This document shows positions 48,483-59,422 of a stretch of DNA of 64,000 nt, piece by piece. Where the stretch lies: the NCBI GenBank assembly GCA_014706295.1, contig JACSVZ010000013.1, positions 647,231-711,230 of the forward strand, given 5' to 3'. The stretch is from Lycocorax pyrrhopterus obiensis. Its lineage: Eukaryota; Chordata; Aves; Passeriformes; Paradisaeidae. Position 1 is the first letter of the stretch. Each line of letters begins with the position of its first letter. The translations under genes and the position numbers were made by a program. The notes below the pieces were generated by a model. The model ran no database searches. It was not told where the DNA came from and saw only the letters and a list, made by a program, of their open reading frames with translations.

Positions 48483-49324
48483 GCATCCCCTCCCCTGGGG
48501 CCAAGGGCTGCCTCCAGCCCGCTCTGGGTCTGATGTGCCATTGCCAGTGCTCCCAGTCAGGGGTTGTCCCTGTGGAGCCCACCCCGAGTCCTGCTGCAGG
48601 GACACGGATCAGGTGCCAGCGTGTGGCTGGAGCTGCGCTCCTTGGATGCTGCTCAAGGAAGGGGTTTGTGTTCCCACGCTAGAGCAACTCCTTTAATAGG
48701 GGATCAGGCTGCACTTACAGAGCTGCCTTAAAGGGAATACGGGGAGAAAAGCGCTTTGCTGGAAAATAGAAGGATTAAAGAGATGCAGCATGAGATAAAC
48801 CCCAATGGACAGAGAAACAAAGCAGTTCTTCCAACTTGCCTTTTCTTCTGCAGCTCCCTCAAGGTCTTTGTTTGCTTTGCTGCTTTTTGGGAGGCTTCAT
48901 TAAGTTCTTTGCTCTTCTTTTTTTTATCCCTGAAATACCTGTAAAACAGGTTGTTCAGGTTTCCTGTCTGGAGGCCTATTATTTATTAAGTATTATTTTG
49001 TGATGCTGATTTTTATGTTTTCCACCCACATAACATTTACTGGTGGATTTTAAGCTTTGCACTCGGCACCAGGAGGTTTTCTGTCCAAACCCATAAATGG
49101 CACAGCAGCCAGGGATTTGGGTGGATATAAAGCAATCCATGAGCTGGAGCCGAGGGGGGAGCACGTTTGGGAAGCGGATGTGCCCTGTGACATCCCAGAT
49201 CCCACGCAGGGAATGCCTGAGGATCCTCTCTCCTGAGGGGTTGACACAATTGTTCAATTAATCCACACGGAAATACAGGGTTGGTAAAGGGAAATCCTGA
49301 GCAGGAAAGGGAAACCTGAAGGAA

Positions 49325-49562
49325 GGTACGTTTAGATGGGATATTGGGAAGGGATTCTTCCCTGTGAGGGTGGGGAGGCCCTGGCACAGGGTGCCCAGAG
49401 CAGCTGTGGCTGCCCCTGGATCCCTGGCAGTGCCCAAGGCCAGGCTGGACATTGGGGCTTGGAGCAGCCTGGACAGTGGAAGGTGTCCCTGCCATGGCAG
49501 GGGTGGCACTGGGTGGGATTTAAGGTCCCTCCCAACCCAAACCAGTCTGGGATTCTGTGAAA
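49325..49562 (+). mobile_element. CR1 LINE fragment, type A
   Basis: agatgggatattgggaaggg, then ccctggcacagggtgcccag, the palindrome at 49487-49502 and the complete tail aaccagtctgggattctgtg. Confidence 0.92.
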
Positions 49563-49896
49563 AGCTCAAAAGAGACAGTGGGTTCCATCTAGAACTGAAT
49601 TCTTACCGACACCTCCTGTGCTTGCATATAAAATTTATGGAAATGTACATGTCAAGATCCCAATGAATCCGTGATTCTGAAAAGTCATCAAGAAAAGCTG
49701 GAATAAATCAGCCTGTTACTTGCTGAGCCCAGTGGTTGTTCCAGTCGTGTCTCTCAAATGTTTCTGCACGGCAGAGAAGGTTCTGACGTGAAGAGCCATT
49801 ATTAAACCACTCCATTAATCTGGGGAGAGGTAGGGCTGCTGCTCTGAATAAATTAGAAAAATTAAATAATCCAGAGTAGCGAAAGCCCATCTTAAT

Positions 49897-49926
49897 TATA
49901 TAAAGTACAAGTATATAAAGTACAAG
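49897..49926. repeat. 15-bp tandem duplication
   Basis: tatataaagtacaag occurs twice in direct succession inside an AT-rich, repeat-poor island. Confidence 0.9.
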
Positions 49927-50219
49927 TAACACTGTTTGACTTGGTACTCTATTGGTAAAACACTCTGAGGGTGCATATACATAAAAGAATATATTTGAAT
50001 ATTGCTGATATCTCTTTTTCTGAGCATAAAACACATCTCAGAAAACCTGTTCTCTTACCTGGAATTTTTTATCTTAACACCCTGGAAAGCAATTTCACTA
50101 ACAAAAGATGACATTAGGATGCCAAATTAAAAGCTGATGAAAACAGGGAAAATAAAAGATTTTTTTTTCTTGACATTTACAATTAATGCCACAAAAATGT
50201 TGGTTTAATCAGACAATAT

Positions 50220-50450
50220 GGGGGCTCGCGAAGGTGAAATTGGAAGTTTCCAGCCCTGAATGCTTGTGTAAAAGTTAATAAATTCAGCTCGTAATCATTA
50301 TGCACATGCTAGTTATAATAATTTACTGTCCATACCAAATCTTTATAAGCATTGTAATTAAATATAAAATGCACATTAGAATTATAATGAGTAATTAGGG
50401 CAACATAACTAATGTGCATAAAAGTCCCGAAGCTCATTAAAATGTTGAAA
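50220..50450. promoter_or_regulatory. AT-rich island with three ATGCACAT octamers (intron 4)
   Basis: ATGCACAT occurs at 50300-50307 and 50369-50376, and inverted (ATGTGCAT) at 50412-50419. It is accompanied by TAATTA-type cores such as gtaattaaata and gagtaattaggg. Three copies in 120 bp of otherwise unique sequence suggest a transcription-factor binding cluster; this is inference. Confidence 0.35.
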
Positions 50451-50665
50451 GAGGAAACCTGCTCGGGCTGGAGTTGGTGTGTTGCCTGTGCCTGGGAATG
50501 CCACGGGTTTAACTCTTCCTTTAGACACTTGAAAGCAAAGTGAAAATATTCAGGGTGGGGACCAGGTTCAACAGGCCTTTGGGCTGGTTTTGAACAGAAC
50601 TTTAGGTGTAAAGTTTGGGTTTCTGTGCGAAGGAGTTGGGGAGCTCAGATGTGCAGAGTCAGGAC

Positions 50666-50792
50666 CAGGGACTGGTTTGGGTTGGGAGAGACGCTAAATC
50701 CCGTCTCATCCCACCCCCGCCACGGGCAGGGACCCTTCCATAGCCCAGGGTGCTCCAAGCCCCGTCCAGCCTGGCCTCGGGCACGGCTCTGT
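50666..50792 (-). mobile_element. CR1 LINE fragment, type A, antisense
   Basis: It begins gggactggtttgggttggg and continues through ccccgccacgggcaggg (decayed palindrome) to gtccagcctggcctcgggcac. Confidence 0.85.
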
Positions 50793-53700
50793 GTTGGGTG
50801 AGACCTGCGTGACACAGAACCCTCGGTGACACCTGCACCACCTCCGCGCCGTGCTGGGCCCACTTCTCCTCCCTCCCACACTTCTGCTCAGACCCCTCCT
50901 GTGGGGATCCATGAATCTGTATTTTTGGGGATAATAAACGTGTATTTTGGCTCAGGCCCAGCTGTCCCTCCCGAGCCGTCTCGCAGGGGGACAGACGTGG
51001 AGGGCGTTGGGAAAACTCCAGTGAGGCTGTGTCTCGGAGCACCCACTCCAAAGAGCCTTTCCCAGCAAGGCACTTACAGGTATTGGGAAATTGATATTAA
51101 GTCAGTTCCCGTAATTCATTTCCAAGCCAGGAATTAGGCATTTATTTGAAGTGCCCTGCTCTGCAGGGATGAGCCACGGGAGGGGATTGAACAAGGAGCC
51201 ACTGTAGGGAGAAAAACCTCCTGATCTGAGTCACAGGAGCCAGTGCTGCTGACAGACACAGATAATCACATCTTTCCTCTATCATTTTATATAACCATTA
51301 TTTATGAGACTTAAAAATGACAAATACATTTTAAATTATTAGTTTTACACCACGTTTTCTTGTTAACATCCCTCTTAGATTTTACTGCGGTGTCTCTGTC
51401 AGCCATTGATTTGTCTGGATAATCCTGCCCTGGGAGCTGTGGGGGGCTGTCCCCCTTCCCTCCTCCTGCAGCCTCTCCCAGCTTTCCCTCCCTCCTGCTG
51501 CTCCATACCTGTGAGCCAAGGTGTTATTTCCTTGCTGGCTGTTTATTGTTATTTATAATGAGGAGCTCCACACACCCTCAGACACAGGACTGTGCCGGCT
51601 GCTCAGTGGGAATCCCTTCCCACATCACTGGCTGAGGGGAAAGCTTCAGCTGTGGGAGTTTGAGGGGGGGCTGGAGCTGGAATCTCACACCTCCCTTCAG
51701 CCTCAGCTTCTTCTTAACCAAATTTCTCCTCCCGGTTGTTGTCTCTTCCCGTTCCAGAGGAGACCTCGGCAGCGAGAGCAGCAGGTTTTGGGTGTGGGAT
51801 TTCACCTGGAGCTACTCAGTCTTCCAGGTCTGATGGATTTTTGGCTCCCTAATCAGTGCTGCAGGAACACAAATGCATCCCACAGTTTGTCTTTAGACTA
51901 AAAAGCATAAAATAACCTGACAGTGATAAATCCAAGAGATGGTGGCTCCAACGATCTCCAGTTTGTGTTTCCGTGCCTTTATTAACCAGGGATTTCCTGG
52001 AGCAGGGAACATTGATTTCAATTCTTGTTCTGAACAAACAGAAGCTGAAATCCTTCTCAAAGGGAGATCTGAGAAAATTTCCTTCTCAGAAGTTTTCCAG
52101 TAGCTTCCAAACAGACAGCAGAGCCTGGAATTGTTATTTGGAGCTGGGATGCAGCTGGCATTCCCTTCCCAGCTGCGCCCGGAGCACGGGGCCGGGCGCT
52201 CCTGCCTGAGAAGCAGCAGCAAGTGCACGTTGTTATGCTCCATTTCATCCTGAAACACACTGGCAGTGGTGTTCTGCTTTTGTGTAAAAATCAGCCAGCC
52301 AACCAAAACAAAAGCATCCCCAAAACACCCAGCAAAAGCTGAGCAGGCCCAGGGGGAAGCAGCAGCGTGGTACTTCTTAGAAAAAAAGACTTTGTGACTC
52401 AGGCCTTTGCTCATCTCTTATTTGCTCTTCCAGTGGTCACATCTTTCACACAGCCTGAGGGAAGGAGTGGGAATGTTTTACGTGTCCCTGTTGTTTTTAT
52501 GGAGTAACAAAACCAATCTGTGTTTTTTCCTATGTAGATTATGGAGACATAGACATGCAAATTGCTGATGTATTTATTATCCCCTTCAAGCGTTAATGTT
52601 ACCGGGTGAAAGCTTATGAATTTATGGATTGGTTTGTTGTAATCATGGGGACGGGGAAGCTGGAGGCAAAGGGTGAGTTTGCCAGTCTGTGGTCTCACTC
52701 GTGGGAGGGTGGGAGCGATGGAAGAGGGAGAAGCGGCTCTGGTTTAACCCCAGGTGAAACTCCCTCCCCCGGTTTTGTAAAAATCAGGAATTGTGCTGAG
52801 TGCTGAGGGTGTGTTTGCTTTCCATGGCCATTCCCCTCCTGCAGTGTGGGAGAGCAGCCGCAGGTGTGAGGGAGGGGACGTGGCTGTCACTGCTCTGCCG
52901 CAGAGCCGCTGCTGCTCCAGCAGGGCAGGCCCACGGGAAACACCGAGGTCCCTTTTAAGCTGTGCCACAAAGTGGGGTTTGGTCACTTGAACACCTTCCA
53001 GGTGTTGGCAAAAGCAGGGTTTGACCTGGGTTTGTGGAAATGAGGCTTTGCAGAGCTGGGTGCCAAGAGCTGCTTGGGTACTGCCCGGGTTAAAGCACAC
53101 AAGGGAAGATCCCATCAGGAGCCATTCGGGATGATTTACAGGAGGCCGGGAATGCAGAGGGAGCGCAAAGGATATGAAGGCAGAGATAAGGCTGCACAAG
53201 GGTTTAGCAGCGCTCGATTGTCGAGTATTTGAGATTTACAAAGCGATTTGATCGGGTTTACTGTAATTACAGCAGTGCTTAACTACAGATCTGAGATAGC
53301 TGCGTCCACCCCTAATCAATTCACACCCAGGTAAAACGAGGCGTGCACCCGTTTCCAGGTGTGGAAAGGGACCTATCCAAACTCCCTGTGGTTCACTGAG
53401 ATATTCCCATCAAATCCCTTTGCCTTCCCCACCGGGGAGAGGTTTGCACCTCGAGGAGTGTGGAGATGGGTGGGGCTCACTCAGCACTGCTGGGTTTGGG
53501 GCTGGAAGATGCTTCCTTTGGCCACCCTCAAGTTTGCATCCTGCCCATAACCCAAGCCAGCAACTCCTGGGCTTTCTTCCCAGCTTTTTTGAGAGCTCCT
53601 GGCAGGGTCAGGCTCAGCTGGGGTGGCCCAGGGACCCTTCACCACTCAGGTGGTTCAGCCAAGGCTCATGAGGAGCACCTGGAATCATGTCTGAGGGGGG

Positions 53701-54644
53701 GTGAGGGAAGCAGAGCAAGGCAGGCAGAGCTCCATGTGTCCATAAACACCTTAAAGCAACATCTGGAGAACTGCTCGGGAAAAAATAAACAGATTTTTAT
53801 TTATAAGTTGTGTGGTTTGGTTTTTACAGCGTTTTGATGATGCACATAAATTATTGTTTAAAACCAGAGAACATAAAAAGTTCCAGGAGGAGGCAGTTGT
53901 TTCCTTTGATAATCTCTTTCCTGAGGAATTTGCTGTGTTTTATTTTCAGCTGGCGGTTCCTTTTGCTGGCAACTGGAAAACCTGACAATTGCTTTTTATC
54001 TTTATTTGTGTCTGTAGTTCTAAGCTCAAAAAGTTTATTACTATTTACAATGTTTACTATTTAAAAAGACAAAATGCACTTACTGAAACTTCCAACTTAC
54101 ATATGCAGTGGAATCATGGGAAAGTCGCTTTTCTCTGGTATTTGTGGTTGGCTCATAATTTTGGAGGTTGATTCCTTTAATCCGAGATCTGAAAGGCCCC
54201 CTGAGCTCTGGGTTTTGGGTGTTTGCAGCCGATGCAGGAGATAAGAGGCGCTGGCACTGCCACAGCCTCGCAGTGACAGGGGGTGCTCAGAGCCTCTCGG
54301 TGCCCCAGTGCTGGGGGTGCCTTGTCCCAGCCCTCAGGATTTAAATGCACCTCGTGTGCACTGATGCTGATGGCTGAGGGTTGTGCTGAGTAACTGTTGG
54401 AAAAGCAGCTTTTTCCAGGACCGGATTGCTCTCTCTTCACGTCTCAGCTGGGTTTTTACACCAGACACGCGGAGTAGGATCTGCAGTGTGGGATAATTTT
54501 CATTCTGCTGGAGCAAAAAGTGGTGGAACGTGCCTCGAGCTGGAGAAGACCCCGCGCCAGGCGGAGGGGCCGAGGAGGAGCAGCGGCGTTGGGTGACCTG
54601 CCTATCCAGATACCAATGTCCACTTTACAATTCTTTTTTTTCAG

Positions 54645-54765
54645 TTGCCCCCACAATTCAGGAACTTAAATCCAGCGGTGTGGTGCTTGGAGGGAACGGC
54701 CTGATCCGGTGCGAAGGTGCAGGAGTGCCTGCCCCGGTCTTTGAGTGGTACAAAGGAGAGAGGAA
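54645..54765 (+). CDS. NEGR1: NEGR1 exon 5: first half of Ig domain 3
   Basis: The 121-bp exon follows a strong polypyrimidine acceptor (ttctttttttttcag, AG at 54643-54644) and ends at donor gtaagt (54766). It enters in phase 1 and leaves in phase 2. It encodes A-P-T-I-Q-E-L through F-E-W-Y-K-G-E-R, with the first Ig3 cysteine in L-I-R-C-E-G-A-G and the core Trp in F-E-W-Y-K-G. Because 121 is not a multiple of three, this exon cannot be skipped alone; it can be skipped with exon 6 (121+152 = 273 bp). Third positions are 23 of 39 G/C. It follows the 19.4-kb intron 4. Confidence 0.97.
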
Positions 54766-56045
54766 GTAAGTAGCCACTGCTCGCCCACCCCTCGTGTGCC
54801 AGGGCTGCTGCCAGGCTGGGGCTGCCCCGGGGTGACCATTCCAGCAGCTCCCCAAGCTCCAGCAGCGGGTGCTTGGAGCTGCTGGCTCCCGGAGCTGCCC
54901 CGTGGCTCCTGTTCTGTGAGAGTGGAAATTGCAGTAAGAGCCTGACATCCAAACTTGCTGCAGGAATTGCAGCCTTTGAAGGGGAATAGCCAGGAGAGCA
55001 CTGGACAATCTGCAAAAAGGATTTTTGTTTGATTTGTCTTCCTCACTTTTGAAAGCAAGACTGTGAACTGGTGTGAATTGTGCCCTGGTTGTGCCAGGGG
55101 TGGTCTGTGTTCCGTGGGGTCAGCAGAGCTCTGCAGGTCACTGGGGGCCAGGGGAGTGCTCCCTGCCCGAACCCTAAAACCTGACCATGTGTTCTGGGTT
55201 TGTGTGCAGCCCCCTGCCCTTCTGGGTCATGGGGGCTGTGGGACAGCAACAGGCACCTCTGCAGAGTCACCTTGATTTGAAAGGCAGCTCATTAAACAGG
55301 GAGATGTTTTTCTTTTGAACAGGACATTTTGGGTTACAGCTCTTGGCTTGTGCAAGAGCTCATTTTTGTTGGGGTCACACGGTGGTGCAAAAGGAGGTGG
55401 ATGTTGTCCCTTGTAACTGGGGAGCTTTGGGAATTTCCCAGCTCCCAAGTGGTGAGTTTTTCAGCTCGAACATCCCATTAAACCTGGGAGCTGGCAGGAG
55501 AATATTAATGACCCTTTTTCACGGAAAGCCATCTGTCAGCTCCTTTCTCAGCTGCTCCCCTCCTGCAGCATGAGCTGCTGTCCTCCTCCCTCCTTGCTGA
55601 GCCATTGCATCCCACCGTATCCCAAACCTTCTCTTAAACTGATCTTTCCTATATGGACAAGGAAATGTTTCTCCCCTGTTGGTGAAATCCATCTGCATCC
55701 CATTTCCATGGCTGCTCATAGCTGTGTTGTGCCCGTCCTGGGGGCAGTTGCAGCACAAACACCCTTTCTGTGGGAAGGATTTCAGAGCAGGTTTTTGGCA
55801 CTCTGGGTTCCATTAGCAGCTCCCAGCGTGCTGATCACCTTTCTATTTATAACTCTGACCAAATTCCTCTCTGCTGAGCACATTCAGTGCCATGGCAGCA
55901 GCAGGAAAGGCGAAGCAGAGCATTTCAGGACACCCAAGTTGTGCTTCTGCTCCTGTTTTGGTTGGTGTTTCACCTCAGCAGGAAACACTCTGTCCTGCTG
56001 GGTCTTGCTGCTCAAATACTGGGTTAAATCTAATGCTCCATCCTT

Positions 56046-56104
56046 TCAGGAGCTGGACTCTGATGATCCTTGGGGGTCCCTTCCAGCTCAGGGTATCCTG
56101 TGAG
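56046..56104 (+). mobile_element. CR1 LINE 3' tail, type B
   Basis: ggagctggactctgatgatcc..gggtcccttccagctcagggtatcctgtga is only the last 60 bp or so of an element. Confidence 0.75.
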
Positions 56105-56231
56105 CTGTTGTTGGTACATGGCTGCAAAGGTGCTGCGGATCTCTGAGCCGCGTCCCTTGCAGGAAAGAGGAGAATACCCACGGGCTGGTTTTGGATCCAG
56201 TGTCTCCCCTCTGCCGCTGGGTGATGGGCAG

Positions 56232-56305
56232 CCAGCTCAGGATGAGCCTTGGCCAGCTCAGGATGAGCCTTGGTCAGCTCAGGATGAGCCTTGGCCAGCT
56301 CAGGC
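56232..56305. repeat. 21-bp tandem repeat, 3.5 units
   Basis: Units begin (c/t)cagctcaggatgagccttgg at 56232, 56253, 56274 and 56295. The period is a multiple of three, so one frame reads a repeated heptapeptide (A-Q-D-E-P-W-P), but there is no sign that it is translated. Confidence 0.93.
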
Positions 56306-56889
56306 ACTGCTGTAATGCAGAGCTGAGAGGTGCAGCTCTCAGAGGGAGCTCACAGCAGCACCTGCATTACCCTGCAGATAATTTGCAGCGGTACTCCACG
56401 GCTGAGTTTACACCCTGGGAGTGCACACCCTGCTGGATTTTCTGCTAACGCAATAGAGAGAATCCCGCTTTTTTTGGATACTCTTGGACTGGGACTTCTC
56501 TTTTTTAGAAATCCAGATGGATTGTTCAATAAATGAACAGTGGGAGTTAGCCCTGTGATCATAACTGTGCGTGCAGTGTCTGCAACAAGGCTTTTGGGGG
56601 TGGAAACTGCATTGTTGTTACTGAGATTAATGTAAATCCAAACCCACCATTCCCAGACTCCAGGGATCATCTCATCATAAAATAACCATTAAAGCTAAAC
56701 ACAGAGGCAGTAACAGACTGCACTGAGTTAAAGTTATTGGTCTTTGAGGCAGAGAGGGCTAATTCTGCCTAATCACCGAGCTCCCAGGGGTTCTGTTCAG
56801 TAACTTCCCACAGGTGCTGGTGCACAGGGTGGGGAGAGCTGGGAAGAGAACATTTGGGGGAGAACTTAATAAAAGCATCTTGAAATTGT

Positions 56890-57052
56890 CATAGAAACAT
56901 CCCATGGTTGGGTTGGAAGGGATCTTAAAGTTTATCCTGTTCCAACCCCCTGCCATGGCAGGGACACCTTCCACTGTCCCAGGGTGCTCCAAGCCCCATC
57001 CAGCCTGGCCTGGGACACTTCCAGGGATCCAGGGGCACTTCCAGGGATGGGG
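56890..57052 (-). mobile_element. CR1 LINE fragment, type A, antisense
   Basis: It reads catagaaacatcccatggttgggttgg, has the palindrome at 56948-56963, and then contains a small duplication of cacttccaggga near its right end. Confidence 0.88.
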
Positions 57053-57540
57053 TGTTAGAAATGTGTGTGGCTTTGAAGACTGTTGAGGATTCCCTGTGGA
57101 GAGCAGAATGGCTTCACTGTGCCGGCTCTGGACCCATGTCTGCTCACAGGCTGTGTTCTGGGGTTACAGAGATTAGAACTCAGACATTAAATAGCCACAG
57201 GGAACAAGCCCAAAAGTCACCTAAATAAAATATTAAAATATTAATTCCCTTTTCCTTCTCAAAGCAAACAAGACTTACATTTGAAATAACAAAACTCATT
57301 ATCATGGCTTCATCAATTATAACAACGTGCAGGTATTCCGAGATGAAAGCAAAGGCAGGGCCCCGGGGGCTGGCGCTGATGGGGAGCTGGGGATGCGTGG
57401 GAGCCATCCCTGGAATGAAAAGGAGATTGCTCTTCCCTTTGTAAGTGGCACAGAGCAAAAGGGGAAGGCACGTGCAGGGTGTCTGCACACCCCAAAATGC
57501 TGCTCCAGCCTGGGAGTCCCCAGGCGAGGCCCAGAGCGGT

Positions 57541-58693
57541 GATAAAGGTGTGCTCAGTGCTGAGCAGTGGTAAAGCTGTGCTCGGTGCTGAGCAGTGATA
57601 AACATGTGCTTGGTGCTGAGCAGTGATAAACGTGCTCAGTGCTGAGCAGTGGTAAAGGTGTGCTCAGTGCTGAGCAGTGGTAAAGGTGTGCTCAGCGCTG
57701 AGCAGTGGTAAAGGTGTGCTCGGTGCTGAGCAGTGGTAAAGCTGTGCTCGGTGCTGAGCAGTGATAAACGTGCTCAGTGCTGAGCAGTGGTAAAGGTGTG
57801 CTCAGTGCTGAGCAGGGGTAAAGGTGTGCTCAGCGCTGAGCAGTGGTAAAGGTGTGCTCAGTGCTGAGCAGTGGTAAAGCTGTGCTCGGTGCTGAGCAGT
57901 GATAAACGTGCTCAGTGCTGAGCAGTGGTAAAGGTGTGCTCAGTGCTGAGCAGGGGTAAAGGTGTGCTCAGTGCTGAGCAGGGGTAAAGGTGTGCTCAGA
58001 GCTGAGCAGTGATAGGTGTGCTCAGTGCTGAGCAGGGGTAAACGTGTGCTCAGCGCTGAGCAGTGGTAAAGGTGTGCTCAGTGCTGAGCAGTGGTAAAGG
58101 TGTGCTCAGTGCTGAGCAGGGGTAAAGGTGTGCTCAGCACTGAGCAGGGGTAAAGGTGTGCTCAGCACTGAGCAGGGGTAAAGGTGTGCTCAGTGCTGAG
58201 CAGGGGTAAACGTGCTCAGCGCTGAGCAGTGATAGGTGTGCTCAGTGCTGAGCAGTGGTAAAGGTGTGCTCAGCACTGAGCAGGGGTAAAGGTGTGCTCA
58301 GTGCTGAGCAGTGGTAAAGGTGTGCTCAGTGCTGAGCAGTGATAAACGTGTGCTCAGTGCTGAGCAGTGGTAAAGGTCTGCTCAGCGCTGAGCAGGGATA
58401 GGTGTGCTCAGCGCTGAGCAGGGATAGGTGTGCTCAGTGCTGAGCAGTGGTAAAGGTGTGCTCAGCGCTGAGCAGTGATAGGTGTGCTCAGCACTGAGCA
58501 GGGGTAAAGGTGTGCTCAGCGCTGAGCAGTGGTAAATGCCTGCTCAGGGCTGAGCAGTGGTAAAGGTGTGCTCAGTGCTGAGCAGTGGTAAGGGTGTGCT
58601 CAGGGCTGAGCAGTGATAGGTGTGCTCAGCGCTGAGCAGTGGTAAATGCCTGCTCAGGGCTGAGCAGTGATAGGTGTGCTCAGTGCTGAGCAC
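57541..58693. repeat. Large palindrome-containing minisatellite, about 42 units
   Basis: About 42 units of 22-28 bp have the consensus gtgctcagtgctgagcagtggtaaag. Each unit contains GCTCAG-NN-CTGAGC; in the CG-centred variant this is a perfect 14-bp palindrome. Variants at the centre (tg, cg, ca, gg, ag) and spacer (gtggtaaag, ggggtaaag, gtgatag, gtgataaac) recur in blocks, which points to growth by unequal exchange. The array lies in intron 5, about 2.2 kb before exon 6. The flanks are unrelated GC-rich sequence. No unit-to-unit unique spacers exist, so this is not a CRISPR array. Confidence 0.97.
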
Positions 58694-59204
58694 GGCCCAG
58701 CAGCGCACGGAGCAGTTCATGACGAGGAGAAGCATCTGCTGCCTGCAGCCGCACACGGACACCCTCCGGACTGGAGCCTGCGCGGCTCCGGCCAGCTCCC
58801 GCTCTGGGAATCGTGGGGCTCACTGATGTGCATCTCTGTCCGGCCCCGTTTGCTCCAGAACTTCCAGTCCTGATCCCCCAGCGTCAGCCCCTTCCCAGCA
58901 GGGACATGAGAGAAGGGGATGTGGGAGCAGTGGGAGGAAGGGGGGCACAGGAGGAGGGGAAGGGCCCTGAGCTGGGGCCTCATCCCCTGGGCAGCCTGGG
59001 GAAGGCAGCAGGTCACAGCAGGCAGACACTCTCCATTTTTTTGAGGCAGATGTCACCTGTGACAGGGCATGGGGACAGCAAAAATCCCAGCACTCCATTT
59101 TTTCTTGGGAAAAAAGGAGATAAACCTTACAACTGAAATGGAGATGGTGCAGTTCAAACTCTGGTTATGGGCCTAAAGCATGGAGCTAACTTAGAAATAG
59201 CTGG

Positions 59205-59422
59205 TACAAACCACAGGATCCCAGACTGGTTTGGGTTGGAGAGGATCTTAAATCCCATCCAGTGCCACCCCTGCCATGGCAGGGACACCTTCCACTGTCC
59301 CAGGCTGCTCCAAGCCCCAATGTCCAGCCTGGCCTTGGGCACTGCCAGGGATCCAGGGGCAGCCGCAGCTGCTCTGGGCACCCTGTGCCAGCGCCTGCCC
59401 ACCCTCCCAGGGAAGAACAGGC
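59205..59422 (-). mobile_element. CR1 LINE fragment, type A, antisense
   Basis: It begins aaccacaggatcccagactgg, has the palindrome at 59269-59284 and ends ccaccctcccagggaagaac. It lies between the big minisatellite and exon 6. Confidence 0.92.

Larger units (their letters stand above)
35232..54644 (+). other. NEGR1: NEGR1 intron 4 (19.4 kb)
   Basis: This phase-1 intron runs from gtaagt to a long T-rich acceptor. CR1 fragments occur at 37668, 38080, 39640, 40685, 43996, 48228, 49325 and 50666. Short tandem duplications occur at 36845, 37789, 40013, 41243 and 49897. AT-rich islands lie at 38440-39080 and 49600-50450. A GC-rich unique stretch at 35940-36560 and the segments 41400-43990, 44230-48225 and 50800-54640 contain no gene or repeat family I recognise. 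Confidence 0.95.

Noticed and set aside
56070..56315. Reading frame with a repeated A-Q-D-E-P-W-P heptapeptide
   Set aside because: It is a product of the 21-bp tandem repeat, with a period divisible by three. No exon signals.
57541..58693. CRISPR-like array
   Set aside because: The palindromic repeats are separated by short, near-identical spacers in a vertebrate intron. There are no unique spacers and no cas genes.
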